This document shows positions 8,560 through 17,162 of a stretch of DNA of 64,000 bases, one piece after another. Positions within the stretch are counted from its first letter, which is position 1; each line of letters begins with the position of its first letter. The stretch covers positions 1 through 64,000 of the forward strand of contig NZ_FOQM01000024.1 in NCBI RefSeq assembly GCF_900113735.1, in the 5' to 3' direction. The notes under the pieces were generated by a model. It worked only from the letters and a program-made list of their open reading frames with translations. It was not told where the DNA came from and made no database searches. The position numbers were made by a program, and so were the translations under genes. Origin of the DNA: Bradyrhizobium sp. Gha (GTDB taxonomy: Bacteria > Pseudomonadota > Alphaproteobacteria > Rhizobiales > Xanthobacteraceae).

Positions 8560-10713
8560 TCACTCCGCGGCGCCGCCGCGCACCGGCTTCAACCGTGCCG
8601 CGCGGTGCAGAACGCGCGACAGTTCCTCGATCGAATAGGGCTTTTGCACGAGCTCGAAGCCGGCGACACCGTCCTGGGACAGAGCGTGGCTATAGCCCGT
8701 GGTCAGCACGATGGGCACGCCGATGCAGCGATCGCGGATCGCCTGCGCAAGATCGAGCCCGGTCATCCCGGGCATGACGACGTCGGAGAACACGACGTCG
8801 AACCTTTCGGGGGCGCCGACGAGTTCGGTGAGCGCGTCGGTGGCGTTGTCGACCAGCGTGATGCTGTAGCCGAGCTCGGTCAGGCCGTCGGCGGCGAAAT
8901 TGCCGAGCTCGACATTGTCCTCGACGACCAGCACCGACATGCCGCTGCCGGCGACGGCCGGCGCCGTGGTCGGTGCCTCGCTGCGAGGCAGCAGAGCTGC
9001 GGGCACGCGCGGCAGATAGAGCGAGAAGGTGCTGCCCTGGCCGACCTCGCTGATGACGGTCACCTCGCCGCCGGATTGCCGAGCGAAGCCGAACACCTGC
9101 GACAGGCCGAGACCGGTGCCCTGGCCGACCTGTTTGGTGGTGAAGAAGGGCTCGAAAATGCGCCCCAATTGCGTGGCGGGGATGCCGATGCCGCGATCGC
9201 TGACGGTGACGCAGACGAAACCGGGATCGTTCGAGATCTGGCTGCCGGAGACGGGCGCCAGCGTATCAGGAAGGGTGGTCGCCGCATGCACCGTGAAGAC
9301 GATGCGGCCCTTGCCCTGCATGGCGTCGCGCGCGTTGGTCGCCATGTTGATCATCGCAGTCTCGAACTGCCCGGCATCGGCATTGACGAGGCAGGGCTCG
9401 GCCGGCAGCTGCGTGACGATCTCGATCGCAGGTCCCAGCAGCGTGGTGAGCATGTCGCGCAGCGATTGCACGCGCTCGCCGACATCGAACACTTCGGGCT
9501 TCAAGGTCTGCCGGCGGGCAAAGGCCAACAGCTGCGAGGTCAGCTTGGCCGCGCGTGCGACCGCGTCCGCGATCGCGGTGATGTAGCGCTGCCGCCGCTC
9601 CTCGCTCAGTTGCGGCCGGTTCAGGAGGTCGACGGACGCGCGGATCACGGTCAGGAGGTTGTTGAAATCGTGCGCGACGCCGCCGGTGAGCTGGCCGAGC
9701 GCCTCCAGCCGCTGGCTGTGCTTGAGCGCCTCCTCGACCTCGCGCCGCTTGGCAGCCTCGAGCTGCAGATGCTGCGTGCGCCGGAACGCGAAGGCGAGCA
9801 GGACGAACAGCAGCGCGGTGGCGGGAGCGCCGAACACCAGATGCTGGCTTATGGTGCCGAGCCAGCGGGCGCGGATCGCCCCGGTCTCGAGGCCGGCGCT
9901 GACATAGATCGGATATTCGGCGACGCGCCGGTAGCCGATGCGCCGCTCGATCCCGTCCGATGGCCAGGCGATGGTGATCAGCCCATGATCGGGATGGGTC
10001 GCGATGGCCCGGCCGACCGGGCCATTCGGATCGAGCCGGAAGTCGCGGTCGAGCCGCGGGAAATGCGCCAGCAGCGTGCCGTCCGTGCGTCCCATCGCGA
10101 AGAAGCTGCCGGGATCGGCGCCGATCCTGGCGTAAAAGCTCGCGAAATATTCCGGCAGCACGGAGGCCTGGATGACGCCGGTGAAGCTGCCGTCGTCGGT
10201 TGAGCGGCGCCGGCTCACGCCGAAGAAGCGCGCGCCCTGGTAAGGCGCTCGCGGCGTCAGCGTGGTGCCGATGAAAGTGCCGATGCTCTGGTCGACATGG
10301 GCGTAGAAGTAATCGCGGTCGGCAAAGCTCTGCGGCGGCGGCGGCGACGCCAGGCTGTTGACCAGCACCTTTCCATCCGCATCGAAGATCCAGGCCGATT
10401 TGAGCTGCGGCAGCGAATCCGTGAGCTGCTTCAGGCGCCGGTGCAGCGCCGGCTCGCGCGCGCGGATGACATCGTCGGGAAGGTCGCGCACGACCTCGGT
10501 GAGCTCCGCAAGGCTCCGATCGATGGTCTCGAACACCTTGAGCGCGTGCTCATGGGCGACATCGAGCGAGCGCTCGATCTCACGGTCGGCGATGTCGCGC
10601 GTCGAATTCCAGGAGATCGTGGAGGCAATCGCGAACAGCGCAATCGGCAGCGCCAGGGATGCCGCCATCATCCACTGCAGAAGTCTCAGCGAGTTGCGTT
10701 GTGCGCCCTGCAC
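8560..10713 (-). CDS. Membrane hybrid sensor histidine kinase with C-terminal receiver domain
   Basis: 717 residues, GTG start with GGAG upstream. A transmembrane helix (about 15-33), a periplasmic PDC/Cache-like sensor region (about 40-280) and a second helix (about 290-310) precede the kinase core. HisKA carries the phospho-His in GGVAHDFNNLL (about 349), and HATPase_c shows the N-box NMATNARDAM, DRGIGIP and TGLGLSQVFGF. The C-terminal receiver (about 597-705) has the phospho-acceptor Asp in VVFSDVVMPGM. No response regulator gene is adjacent, so it is an orphan hybrid kinase and its output is unknown. The ABC transporter starts 39 bp downstream of its stop. Confidence 0.9.
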   Translation of the reverse strand: MQGAQRNSLRLLQWMMAASLALPIALFAIASTISWNSTRDIADREIERSLDVAHEHALKVFETIDRSLAELTEVVRDLPDDVIRAREPALHRRLKQLTDSLPQLKSAWIFDADGKVLVNSLASPPPPQSFADRDYFYAHVDQSIGTFIGTTLTPRAPYQGARFFGVSRRRSTDDGSFTGVIQASVLPEYFASFYARIGADPGSFFAMGRTDGTLLAHFPRLDRDFRLDPNGPVGRAIATHPDHGLITIAWPSDGIERRIGYRRVAEYPIYVSAGLETGAIRARWLGTISQHLVFGAPATALLFVLLAFAFRRTQHLQLEAAKRREVEEALKHSQRLEALGQLTGGVAHDFNNLLTVIRASVDLLNRPQLSEERRQRYITAIADAVARAAKLTSQLLAFARRQTLKPEVFDVGERVQSLRDMLTTLLGPAIEIVTQLPAEPCLVNADAGQFETAMINMATNARDAMQGKGRIVFTVHAATTLPDTLAPVSGSQISNDPGFVCVTVSDRGIGIPATQLGRIFEPFFTTKQVGQGTGLGLSQVFGFARQSGGEVTVISEVGQGSTFSLYLPRVPAALLPRSEAPTTAPAVAGSGMSVLVVEDNVELGNFAADGLTELGYSITLVDNATDALTELVGAPERFDVVFSDVVMPGMTGLDLAQAIRDRCIGVPIVLTTGYSHALSQDGVAGFELVQKPYSIEELSRVLHRAARLKPVRGGAAE

Positions 10714-10861
10714 GGTCGCTCCGGTCCCCTGACCGGAGAGCTTACTTGAATCTTACGCCTGGAAGGAAGCGGCTTGTGAGGAACTGGAGGTTGCAATTCA
10801 CCGGTTCGCGCGTGCAGCGGGATGAGGAAAATTTTCCCCGAAATCGCTCCGCCCGGAGCAC

Positions 10862-10883
10862 GCCCCGGCCTTCCGGCCGGGGC
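10862..10883 (-). terminator. GC-rich hairpin downstream of sdhB
   Basis: A perfect 9-bp stem (GCCCCGGCC / GGCCGGGGC) with a TTCC loop lies 19 bp past the sdhB stop in the direction of transcription. There is no immediate T-run, so it may be a processing or stability element rather than a classical intrinsic terminator. Confidence 0.5.
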
Positions 10884-10901
10884 CATAGCGCCGAAAGTGC
10901 C

Positions 10902-11684
10902 TTAGATCTGGCGCTCGACCATCTTGAGCTTGAGCTCGGCGATGGCCTCGGCCGGGTTCAGCCCCTTCGGGCAGGCCTTGGCGCAGTTCATGATGGTGTG
11001 GCAGCGATAGAGCCGGAACGGGTCCTCGAGATTGTCGAGCCGCTCGCCGGTGGCCTCGTCGCGCGAATCAGACACCCAGCGGTTGGCCTGAAGCAGGGCG
11101 GCGGGGCCGAGATAGCGGTCGCTGTTCCACCAATAGCTCGGGCAAGAGGTCGAGCAGCAGGCGCACAGGATGCACTCGTAGAGACCGTCGAGCTTCTCGC
11201 GGTCCTCGTGGCTCTGGCGCCATTCCTTCTGCGGCGTCGGCGAGGTCGTCTTCAGCCACGGCTCGACCGAGGCGTATTGCGCGTAGAAATTGGTCAGGTC
11301 GGGAACCAGGTCCTTCACGACAGGCTGGTGCGGCAGCGGGTTGATCTTCACCGCGCCGTCCTTCACGTCGTGCATCGAGCGGGTGCAGGCCAGCGTGTTC
11401 TGGCCGTCGATGTTCATGGCGCAGGAGCCGCAGACGCCTTCGCGGCAGGAGCGGCGGAAGGTCAGCGACGGATCGATGTGGTTCTTGATCCAGATCAGGC
11501 CATCCAGCACCATCGGACCGCAATCATTGGTGTCGACGTAATAGGTGTCGACGCTCGGATTCTTGCCGTCGTCAGGATTCCAGCGATAGACGCGGAATTC
11601 GCGAACGTCGGTCGCGCCCGCGGGCTTCGGCCAGGTCTTGCCGCCGGTGATTTTCGAGTTCTTCGGAAGTGCGAATTCAACCAT
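10902..11684 (-). CDS. sdhB: Succinate dehydrogenase iron-sulfur subunit
   Basis: 260 residues. It carries the three Fe-S clusters that pass electrons from the SdhA flavin to ubiquinone. The plant-type [2Fe-2S] Cys set is in CREGVCGSCAMNIDG, and the ferredoxin-type sets for [4Fe-4S] and [3Fe-4S] are in CILCACCSTSCP and CHTIMNCAKACPKG. It is the last gene of sdhCDAB, with a 109-bp gap to sdhA filled by a palindromic repeat (11699-11779), which may tune the relative level of SdhB. The protein docks on the cytoplasmic face of the SdhC/D anchor. Confidence 0.97.
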   Translation of the reverse strand: MVEFALPKNSKITGGKTWPKPAGATDVREFRVYRWNPDDGKNPSVDTYYVDTNDCGPMVLDGLIWIKNHIDPSLTFRRSCREGVCGSCAMNIDGQNTLACTRSMHDVKDGAVKINPLPHQPVVKDLVPDLTNFYAQYASVEPWLKTTSPTPQKEWRQSHEDREKLDGLYECILCACCSTSCPSYWWNSDRYLGPAALLQANRWVSDSRDEATGERLDNLEDPFRLYRCHTIMNCAKACPKGLNPAEAIAELKLKMVERQI

Positions 11685-11698
11685 TGCTCTAACCTTTC

Positions 11699-11779
11699 GT
11701 CATTCCGGGGCGATGCGCAGCATCGAACCCGGAATCTCGAGATTCCGGGTCTGGTCCTTCAAACCATCCCGGAATGACG
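11699..11779. repeat. Palindromic repeat (family E) between sdhA and sdhB
   Basis: The element is bounded by a perfect 12-bp inverted repeat, CGTCATTCCGGG / CCCGGAATGACG. It contains a 24-bp perfect palindrome at 11727-11750 centred on CTCGAG. As RNA it would fold into a strong branched hairpin inside the sdh operon. The ends match the style of the element at 43041-43198. Confidence 0.85.
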
Positions 11780-11793
11780 AGCACCGTTGCTTC

Positions 11794-13629
11794 TCAGTAC
11801 ACGCGAGCTTTGGGCGGGATGTACTGCACGTCGTTGGTCATGGTGTAGTCGTGAACCGGGCGATACTCGATCTTGACCTTGCCGTTGTCGTCGAGCCAGG
11901 CCAGCGTGTGCTTCATCCAGTTCTTGTCGTCGCGCTCGGAGAAGTCCTCGCGCGCATGGGCGCCGCGGCTCTCGGTCCGGTTGGCGGCCGAGTTCATCGT
12001 CACCACCGCCTGCGAGATCAGATTGTCGAACTCCAGCGTTTCGACGAGATCCGAGTTCCATACCAGCGAGCGGTCGGACACGGCGATGTCGGTGATTCCG
12101 CTGTGGACCTTCGCGATCAGGTTCTGACCCTCACTCAGCACCTCGCCGGTGCGGAACACGGCGCAATTGTTCTGCATCACGTGCTGCATGCCTTCGCGCA
12201 ACTTCGCGGTCGGCGTGCCGCCGGAGGCGTAGCGATAATGATCGAGGCGGCCGAGCGCGAGGTCGGCCGAGTTCGCCGGCAGCTCGGGCTGCTTGGCGTT
12301 CGGCGTCAGCTTCTCGGCGAGACGGAGCGCTGCGGCGCGGCCGAACACGACGAGGTCGATCAGCGAGTTCGAGCCGAGGCGGTTGGCGCCGTGCACGGAG
12401 ACGCAGGCCGCTTCGCCGATCGCCATCAGGCCCGGGATGACGGCATTGTCGTCGCCGTCCTTCTTGGTCAGCACTTCGCCGTGATAGTTCGTGGGAATGC
12501 CGCCCATGTTGTAGTGCACGGTCGGGACGATCGGGATCGGCTCGCGCGTCACGTCGACATTGGCGAAGATCTTTGCGGATTCGGAGATGCCCGGCAGGCG
12601 CTCGGCGAGCACCGAGGGATCGAGATGGTCGAGATGCAGGAAGATGTGGTCCTTCTTCTTGCCGACGCCGCGGCCTTCGCGGATCTCGATGGTCATCGCG
12701 CGCGAGACGACGTCGCGCGAGGCGAGGTCCTTCGCCGACGGCGCGTAGCGCTCCATGAAGCGCTCGCCCTCGGAGTTGACGAGATAGCCGCCCTCGCCCC
12801 GCGCACCTTCGGTGACGAGGCAGCCCGAGCCGTAGATGCCGGTCGGGTGGAACTGCACGAACTCCATGTCCTGCATCGGCAGGCCGGCGCGCAGCACCAT
12901 GCCGCCGCCGTCGCCGGTGCAGGTGTGCGCCGAGGTGCAGGAGGCGTAGGCGCGGCCGTAGCCGCCGGTGGCGAGAATCACGGTCTGGGCGCGGAAGCGG
13001 TGCAGCGTGCCGTCGTCGAGCTTGAGCGCGATGACGCCGCGGCAGGTGCCCTGGTCGTCCATGATCAAATCGATGGCGAAGAACTCGATGAAGAACTCGG
13101 CCGCGTGACGCAGCGATTGGCCGTACATCGTGTGCAGCATGGCGTGACCGGTGCGGTCGGCGGCGGCGCAGGTGCGCTGCGCCTGGCCCTTGCCGTAGTC
13201 CATGGTCATGCCGCCGAACGGGCGCTGGTAGATCTTGCCGTCCTCGGTGCGCGAGAAGGGCACGCCCCAGTGCTCGAGCTCGTAGACCGCCTCGGGCGCG
13301 TTGCGCACCATGTATTCGATCGCGTCCTGGTCGCCGAGCCAGTCCGACCCCTTCACGGTGTCGTACATGTGCCAGCGCCAGTCGTCCTTGTGCATGTTGC
13401 CGAGCGAGGCCGAGATGCCGCCTTGCGCCGCGACGGTGTGCGAGCGGGTCGGAAACACCTTGGTGATGCAGGCGGTGCGAAGGCCGGCTTCGCTGCAGCC
13501 GACCACGGCGCGCAGGCCCGCGCCGCCGGCGCCGACCACGACGACGTCATAGGTATGGTCTTCGATCGGATAGGCTTTGCCGTTGGTGGCGGGAGCGCCG
13601 TTGCCCTTGCCATTCGTCTCGGTGGCCAT
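11794..13629 (-). CDS. sdhA: Succinate dehydrogenase flavoprotein subunit
   Basis: 611 residues, the usual SdhA length. It oxidises succinate to fumarate with covalently bound FAD. The N-terminal FAD-binding Rossmann motif is VVGAGGAGLRA, the His for covalent flavin attachment is in RSHTVAAQGGI, and the active-site segments HPTGIYGSGCL, TEGARGEGG and the C-terminal ESRGAHAREDF are all present. It starts 3 bp after the sdhD stop, so translation is probably coupled. With sdhB, sdhC and sdhD it forms complex II of the TCA cycle and respiratory chain. Confidence 0.98.
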   Translation of the reverse strand: MATETNGKGNGAPATNGKAYPIEDHTYDVVVVGAGGAGLRAVVGCSEAGLRTACITKVFPTRSHTVAAQGGISASLGNMHKDDWRWHMYDTVKGSDWLGDQDAIEYMVRNAPEAVYELEHWGVPFSRTEDGKIYQRPFGGMTMDYGKGQAQRTCAAADRTGHAMLHTMYGQSLRHAAEFFIEFFAIDLIMDDQGTCRGVIALKLDDGTLHRFRAQTVILATGGYGRAYASCTSAHTCTGDGGGMVLRAGLPMQDMEFVQFHPTGIYGSGCLVTEGARGEGGYLVNSEGERFMERYAPSAKDLASRDVVSRAMTIEIREGRGVGKKKDHIFLHLDHLDPSVLAERLPGISESAKIFANVDVTREPIPIVPTVHYNMGGIPTNYHGEVLTKKDGDDNAVIPGLMAIGEAACVSVHGANRLGSNSLIDLVVFGRAAALRLAEKLTPNAKQPELPANSADLALGRLDHYRYASGGTPTAKLREGMQHVMQNNCAVFRTGEVLSEGQNLIAKVHSGITDIAVSDRSLVWNSDLVETLEFDNLISQAVVTMNSAANRTESRGAHAREDFSERDDKNWMKHTLAWLDDNGKVKIEYRPVHDYTMTNDVQYIPPKARVY

Positions 13630-13632
13630 GGG

Positions 13633-14037
13633 TTACACTCCCGATGAAAGTTTCAGGATCGCATAGGTCGAGGCGAGCGCCACGGCGATCGAGAAGAAGT
13701 TGTTGAGCATGATCGAGATGAGCTTCAGCTTCTCGTTATGGACATAGTCCTCGATCACGACCTGCATGCCGATCTTCATGTGCCAGGCGCTGGCGATGAT
13801 GAAGAGCAACAGGATCAGGGCGACGGGAAGCGAGGAGAGGATCTGCGCGGCGCCGGCCTGGTTGCGGCCGAGCAACATCATGATGATCACCAACACCGGG
13901 ATCATCAGCAGGGTCATGGCGACGGCGGTGATGCGCTGGCGCCAGAAATCGGACGTGCCCGAATGCGCGGCGCCGAGACTACGGACGCGGCCGAGCGGGG
14001 TGCGCATGCTGCGCTTCGGGGTATCGGCTGTGCTCAT
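13633..14037 (-). CDS. sdhD: Succinate dehydrogenase membrane anchor subunit
   Basis: 134 residues with three hydrophobic helices. The segment IASAWHMKIGMQVVIEDYVH is typical of SdhD, and its His lies near the haem b/quinone site. The start overlaps the sdhC stop by 4 bases (ATGA), which implies translational coupling. The cytoplasmic N-terminus is basic and short. It anchors the SdhAB catalytic arm to the inner membrane with SdhC. Confidence 0.93.
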   Translation of the reverse strand: MSTADTPKRSMRTPLGRVRSLGAAHSGTSDFWRQRITAVAMTLLMIPVLVIIMMLLGRNQAGAAQILSSLPVALILLLFIIASAWHMKIGMQVVIEDYVHNEKLKLISIMLNNFFSIAVALASTYAILKLSSGV

Positions 14038-14432
14038 CGTCCACCTCCGGTCGCGTAGGCGATGATCCAGATCAGTACCGTCAGGGCAATGCCGCCGATC
14101 AGTGCGCCCCAGGTCAGCGCTTCGCGCTCATTGGCCTTGAAGCCGTAGCCGAGGTCCCACACGAAGTGCCGGATGCCACTCAACATATGGTGCATCAGCG
14201 CCCAGGTGTAGCCGAACACGATCAGCCGGCCGATGATGCTGCCGGTGAAGGCCTGCACGTTGGCATAGGCCGCCGGGCCCGAAGCCGCCGCGACCAGCCA
14301 CCAGACCAGCAGCAGGGTTCCGACGTAGAGGGCGATACCGGTGGCGCGATGAACGATGGACAGCGCCATCGTCAGCGTCCAGCGGTAGACTTGCATGTGT
14401 GGTGAAAGCGGTCGTTCGATCCGTGCGGTCAT
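14034..14432 (-). CDS. sdhC: Succinate dehydrogenase cytochrome b556 subunit
   Basis: 132 residues with three transmembrane helices. The family signature RPLSPHMQVYRW at the N-terminus and SIVHRATGIAL are visible, and the haem-ligand His lies in the second helix (ALMHHMLSGIRHFVWDLG). It is the first gene of the sdhCDAB operon; the 468-bp region upstream (14433-14900) should hold the operon promoter. The inverted repeat at 14506-14533 lies 74-101 bp upstream of the start and is a candidate operator. Confidence 0.95.
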   Translation of the reverse strand: MTARIERPLSPHMQVYRWTLTMALSIVHRATGIALYVGTLLLVWWLVAAASGPAAYANVQAFTGSIIGRLIVFGYTWALMHHMLSGIRHFVWDLGYGFKANEREALTWGALIGGIALTVLIWIIAYATGGGR

Positions 14433-14900
14433 GGGCTTTTGATGTCTATGGCGGCCCGGCAGGGCGCGCGCGGGGATCGCGAAAGGTCGGCTCTATTTAC
14501 GGAGTCGATTTGGCCTGCGCAATCACCAAATCGCCATAAATCGAACCGGCGTTCAGCTCTAGGCCGTTGATGAACCAAGGCCAATCAGGGTCTTGGTATA
14601 CCAGAAGGGTGGCGCATCGCCAAAGAAACGAACGCCGATTCATGCTTTTCTGCGGCGGTCGGGGCGCATTGAAATCACTAGTGGAACGGCTCCAAGCACC
14701 TGATCGGCTGCCGCAGTTCGAACCAGTCCGTTCATGGCGCTGGTGATCGCTCGGCCCGCCTCACGGAGGATATGCGCCTCCTGTACTCCACCCCAGACGG
14801 CAGTCCGGCGTGTCGACCCCGCAAGGTGGATCGCCTAAAGCTTCAAGAGCAGCTCATCCGAACGGACGAATCGGAACGCTCGCGACGAGGGGCAGTCCGC
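14433..14900. other. Intergenic region upstream of sdhC and of the TSUP fragment
   Basis: This 468-bp divergent gap has no convincing gene. An 8-bp perfect inverted repeat with a 12-base spacer (CGATTTGG at 14506-14513, CCAAATCG at 14526-14533) lies close to where the sdh promoter is expected. No clear -35/-10 pair can be assigned by eye. A reading frame from 14772 runs into the TSUP fragment, but its first 43 codons look non-coding. Confidence 0.5.
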
Positions 14901-15350
14901 GTGATCGCAGGTCTTGATATCAAGGAGATCGCCGAGCTCGCGCTGCTGCTGATCGCAACCGGTGCGCTTTCCGGTTTTTTGGCCGGCGTCTTCGGCATCG
15001 GCGGCGGCGCGATTCTCGTACCGGTGTTTTACGAATGCTTTCGTATCGCGGGCGTGCCGCTCGAAGTGCGCATGCCGCTGTGTGTCGGAACGTCGCTCGC
15101 GGTGATCATTCCGACGTCGATCCGTTCGTGCCAGGCGCACTACAAGCGGGGCGCCGTCGACTTGACGATCCTGCGCGTCTGGTGGCTGCCGATCATCGTC
15201 GGCGTCGTCGCGGGGAGCGTCGTCGCGCGCTACGCGCCGGAGCGGCTGTTCAAGATCGTGTTCGTCGCCGTCGCGTATTCCGCCGCAGCTCGCCTCATCC
15301 TCGCGCGCGAGGGGTGGAAATTCGGTGACGACCTGCCCCACGGACAGTGA
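14901..15350 (+). pseudogene. Truncated TSUP (TauE/SafE-like) membrane permease, N-terminal half only
   Basis: 149 residues from a GTG with GAGGGG upstream (a longer reading starts at 14772). The frame covers the first half of a sulfite exporter TauE/SafE family protein: LLLIATGALSGFLAGVFGIGGGAILVPVF, the conserved GTSLAVIIPTSIRS and about four membrane segments. Family members are usually about 250-280 residues with two such four-helix halves. Here the frame stops right after REGWKFGDDLPHG, where the second half should begin. A family B repeat begins 38 bp later, so deletion accompanying repeat insertion is a plausible cause. A half-size protein could still dimerise, so loss of function is not proven. 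Confidence 0.7.
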
Positions 15351-15387
15351 TTGGTGTGTCCCAAAATGCCCGGGCGCACGCTGCGCC

Positions 15388-15491
15388 GTCATCGCCCGAC
15401 TTGATCGGGCGATCCAGTATTTCAGAGACAGCTTTGATAGGACCGGGAGGCCGCGGCGTACTGGATGCCCCGGTCGAGCCGGGGCATGACG
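15388..15491. repeat. Palindromic repeat, family B
   Basis: The left hairpin (GTCATCGCCCGACTTGATCGG...) and right hairpin (...CCGGTCGAGCCGGGGCATGAC) are joined by a middle that also pairs (CCAGTA / TACTGG). Close relatives occur at 21724-21810, 41551-41655, 47048-47150 and 50917-51022. It separates the TSUP fragment from the 3' end of the malonyl-CoA synthetase gene. Confidence 0.85.
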
Positions 15492-15537
15492 GCTCGTTGC
15501 CTGGATGCTCGTCGTCGCAACGACGCGCGACGGCCTC

Positions 15538-17067
15538 CTATTTCTTCGCGTAGATATCCTTGTACGTATCGCGCAGGATATTCTTCTGCACCTTGCCCAT
15601 GGTGTTGCGCGGCAGCTCGTCGACGACGAAGACGCGCTTGGGCATCTTGAACTTTGCCAGGCGCCCGTCGAGTGCCTTCAGCACGGCGGCCTCCGTCACG
15701 TCGGCGCCCTTGTTGCAGACCAGCACGGCCGTGACGCCCTCGCCGAAATCGGCGTGGGGCACGCCGATGACGGCGGATTCGATCACGCCCGGCATGGCGT
15801 CGATCTCGCTCTCGATTTCCTTGGGGTAAACGTTGAAGCCGCCGGAGATGACGAGATCCTTGCCGCGGCCGAGAATGTGGACGTAGCCCTTGTGGTCGAT
15901 CTTGCCGAGGTCGCCGGTGATGAAGAAGCCGTCGGGCCGGAATTCCGATTTGGTCTTCTCGGGCATGCGCCAGTAGCCCTTGAACACGTTCGGGCCCTTC
16001 ACCTCGATCATGCCGATCTCCTCGCGCGGCAATTCCTTGCCGGTCTCGGGCTCGGTGACGCGCACCGAGACGCCGGGCAGGGGGAAGCCGACCGCGCCGG
16101 GCACGCGCTCGCCGTCATAGGGGTTCGACGTGTTCATGTTGGTCTCGGTCATGCCGTAGCGCTCGAGCACGGCATGACCCGTCCGCGCCGACCATTCGCG
16201 ATGGGTCTCGGCCAGCAGCGGCGCCGAGCCGGAGATGAACAGGCGCATGTGCGCGGTCGTCTCCTTCGACAGCGCAGGATTCTGCAGCAGGCGCGTGTAG
16301 AAGGTCGGCACGCCCATCAGCACAGTGGCGCGCGCCATCAGCTTGATGATCAGGTCCGGATCGAGCTTCGGCAGGAAGATCATCGACGCCCGCGCAAACA
16401 GCGTCACGTTGGTCGCCACGAACAGGCCGTGGGTGTGATAGATCGGCAGCGCGTGGATCAGCACGTCCTTGTCGGTGAAGCGCCAGTAATCGACCAGCGA
16501 GAGCGAATTCGACGCCAGATTGTCGTGGCTGAGCATCGCGCCCTTGGAGCGGCCGGTGGTGCCCGAGGTGTAGAGGATCGCGGCGAGATCGTCGTTTGCC
16601 CGCGGCACCGTGGCGAATTCACTGCTCGCCTTGTCCGCGGCCTCCGTCAGCGAGCCCTTGCCGTCAGCCCCGAGCGTCTCGACCTTTGCTTTCACCTTGG
16701 CGGCGATCGGAGCCAGGCCTTCGGCCTTGGCGGGATCGCAAACCACCAGCGACGGTTCGGCATCGCCGATGAAATAATCGAGCTCGTTCAGCGTATAGGC
16801 CGTGTTCAGCGGCAGATAGACCGCGCCGGCCCTGACCGTGGCGAGATAGAGCACGATGTTCGCCACGGATTTTTCCACTTGCACCGCGACGCGATCGCCC
16901 GGTTTCACGCCGCGCGCGACAAGCACATTCGCCATCTGGCCGGCCCGCGCGATCAGATCGCCATAGCTGATATGGGCGCCGTCCTGCGTTTCGATCGCGA
17001 GGCGCGCAGGGTTATCGAGGCCGTCGAACAGGCGGGAAAACAGATTGGCGTTGGCTGCTTGGTTCAT
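15538..17067 (-). CDS. matB: Malonyl-CoA synthetase (acyl-AMP ligase family)
   Basis: 509 residues of the ANL superfamily. The phosphate-binding loop YTSGTTGRSKGAMLSH, the adenine-binding YGMTETNM, the hinge GDLGKIDHKGYVHILGRGKD and the C-terminal catalytic Lys in NTMGKVQKNIL are present. The overall sequence, including ALPIYHTHGLFVATN and LPKLDPDLIIKLM, is what I recognise as rhizobial MatB, which forms malonyl-CoA from malonate, CoA and ATP. The usual partners matA (decarboxylase) and matC (carrier) are not adjacent. The ATG at 17067 has GAGGAAA upstream, whereas an earlier start at 17097 adds ten unrelated residues. It is divergent from the SDR gene. Confidence 0.85.
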   Translation of the reverse strand: MNQAANANLFSRLFDGLDNPARLAIETQDGAHISYGDLIARAGQMANVLVARGVKPGDRVAVQVEKSVANIVLYLATVRAGAVYLPLNTAYTLNELDYFIGDAEPSLVVCDPAKAEGLAPIAAKVKAKVETLGADGKGSLTEAADKASSEFATVPRANDDLAAILYTSGTTGRSKGAMLSHDNLASNSLSLVDYWRFTDKDVLIHALPIYHTHGLFVATNVTLFARASMIFLPKLDPDLIIKLMARATVLMGVPTFYTRLLQNPALSKETTAHMRLFISGSAPLLAETHREWSARTGHAVLERYGMTETNMNTSNPYDGERVPGAVGFPLPGVSVRVTEPETGKELPREEIGMIEVKGPNVFKGYWRMPEKTKSEFRPDGFFITGDLGKIDHKGYVHILGRGKDLVISGGFNVYPKEIESEIDAMPGVIESAVIGVPHADFGEGVTAVLVCNKGADVTEAAVLKALDGRLAKFKMPKRVFVVDELPRNTMGKVQKNILRDTYKDIYAKK

Positions 17068-17162
17068 GCAAGATTTCCTCGACCGCAAGGCTGACAAGGC
17101 CGGTCAAAACCGAGGGCTGGATTAGCAAAAACCGCCCCAATGAAGCAACGGAGACAGTTTGC

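Noticed and set aside
6940..10203. A 1087-codon plus-strand open frame
   Set aside because: It lies antisense to the ABC transporter and histidine kinase genes, has His/Asp/Arg-rich low-complexity composition and no domain; it is a by-product of high-GC codon use.
14690..14765. tRNA-like segment with a GTTCGAACC loop
   Set aside because: The bases flanking the loop do not pair as a T-stem and no acceptor or anticodon arm can be built.
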